A stretch of 6,766 bases of DNA, from assembly GCA_023433985.1 (NCBI GenBank), contig JAEYTN010000359.1:1-6766 (forward strand), in the 5' to 3' direction. The notes beneath the pieces were generated by a model that saw only the letters and a list, made by a program, of their open reading frames with translations, had not been told where the DNA came from and made no database searches. The position numbers and the translations under genes were made by a program. Origin of the DNA: Pseudomonadota bacterium. GTDB taxonomy: Bacteria; Pseudomonadota; Alphaproteobacteria; Rhizobiales; Devosiaceae. Of the stretch, positions 5,966 to 6,766 are shown in pieces. Positions within the stretch are counted from its first letter, which is position 1, and the number at the start of each line of letters is the position of its first letter.

Positions 5966-6766
5966 TCACGTCCCCCGCGGCTTCGCCCGTGCCGTCGCCA
6001 CCGCCCCGACGGGATCCTCCGGCCAGTAGTGCCGCGGATAGCGCCCCTTCAGGTCCTTCGCCACGTCCTTCCAGCTCCCCCGCCAGAAGCCCGGCAAATC
6101 CCGCGTCGTCTGGATGGGCCGGTGCGCGGGGCTGAGCAGCACCAGCAGCAGCGGCACCTTCCCGCCCGCCACGCTCGGATGCCGGTCGAGCCCGAACAGC
6201 TCCTGCACCCGCACCTCCAGCGCCGGCCCGTTCTCCGCCCCATAGTCGATCGGCAGCCGCGATCCCGACGGCGCATCGAAATGGCTGGGCAGCAGCCGCT
6301 CGATCTCCTGCCGCCGGGCCCAGGGCAGCACGCACTCGAGCGCCGCGCCGAGGTCCTCGGCCGTCACCTCGGAGAGCGCCGTCTTCCCCAGCAGCACCGA
6401 AGCCAGCCATTCGACATCCGTCGCCAGCCCGGCATCCGACAGGTCCGGCCACTCCTCGCCGAGCGTCGCGCGCAGGTACGTCGCCCGCTCCCGCAGCGCC
6501 CTCTGCTCCTTGCTCCACGGCAGCACCCCGATGCCGAGCTCGGCGATGCCCCCGGCCAGCGCGCGCGCCGCCGCCTCCGGATCGGCCACCGCCACCGGCG
6601 CTTCGTCCAGCCTCAATGCTCCGAGCCGCCGCACCCGCCGCGCCCGCACACTCCGCGATGCCCGATCGAACCCCGTCGCCACCTCGTCGACGATCTGGCC
6701 TGCGAACAGCTCCTCGATCGACTCCCGGTCGATCCGCGCCGCCGCCCGTATCCGCCCGCTCGCCGC
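5966..6766 (-). CDS. hrpB: ATP-dependent helicase HrpB, C-terminal part
   Basis: The frame is open from the window edge to a TGA at 5966-5968 and gives the last 266 residues of a protein that is normally about 800-850 residues long; the DEAH-box helicase core is outside the window. The visible part is the HrpB-specific C-terminal domain: LPSHFDAPSGSRLPIDYG, PALEVRVQELFGLDRHPSVAGGKVPLLLVLLSPAHRPIQTTRDLPGFWRGSWKDVAKDLKGRYPRHYWPEDP, and the terminal RAKPRGT. The frame continues upstream of the GTG at 6680-6682 with residues typical of HrpB (ESIEELFAGQIVDEVATGFD), so this GTG is internal and not the start. HrpB is a DExH-box helicase of poorly defined role in most bacteria. It converges on recQ with a 215-bp repeat-filled gap. 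Confidence 0.97.
   Translation of the reverse strand, partial: AASGRIRAAARIDRESIEELFAGQIVDEVATGFDRASRSVRARRVRRLGALRLDEAPVAVADPEAAARALAGGIAELGIGVLPWSKEQRALRERATYLRATLGEEWPDLSDAGLATDVEWLASVLLGKTALSEVTAEDLGAALECVLPWARRQEIERLLPSHFDAPSGSRLPIDYGAENGPALEVRVQELFGLDRHPSVAGGKVPLLLVLLSPAHRPIQTTRDLPGFWRGSWKDVAKDLKGRYPRHYWPEDPVGAVATARAKPRGT

Overview
The window is GC-rich, with codon third positions dominated by G and C. It fits an alphaproteobacterium, most likely a Hyphomicrobiales/Devosia-like genome. This rests on overall style: GC content, weak or absent Shine-Dalgarno sequences on some genes, G/C-rich palindromic intergenic repeats, and the wording of the RecQ and HrpB proteins. It is not based on a marker gene, so the genus is a guess.

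Layout. (1) Positions 1-287 hold the 3' end of an unrecognised plus-strand gene. (2) Positions 288-369 are a compact control region: a TTGACA -35, a weak TATTCA -10, and two copies of a TCAACC-N4-(A/G)GTTGA inverted repeat that overlap the promoter. (3) Positions 370-3779 are a likely five-gene operon: a cytosolic alpha/beta hydrolase, an ArsR-family repressor without metal-binding cysteines, two SRPBCC (AHSA1/START-like) proteins, and a second alpha/beta hydrolase with a Sec signal peptide. (4) Positions 3924-5750 encode a complete RecQ helicase, probably leaderless. (5) Positions 5966-6766 on the minus strand hold the C-terminal 266 residues of the helicase HrpB, convergent with recQ.

How the operon may work. 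ArsR repressors paired with SRPBCC genes are a recurring, mostly autoregulated arrangement with poorly known ligands. Here the repressor is flanked by two hydrolases, one predicted cytosolic and one exported, and by two proteins of a fold built around a hydrophobic ligand pocket. A reasonable inference is a small-molecule response module (sense, bind, hydrolyse) de-repressed from the two-operator promoter at 298-351. The substrate cannot be read from sequence.

Most unusual points. Between arsR and the first SRPBCC gene there is an open, coding-like stretch (1592-1750), in frame with the SRPBCC gene, whose translation resembles the C-terminal helix of the ArsR protein. The exported hydrolase has a second AAGGAG-ATG start just after its predicted signal-peptide cleavage site. 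Palindromic repeat copies follow SRPBCC2, hydrolase 2 and recQ, and the recQ/hrpB gap is a mosaic of two repeat families.
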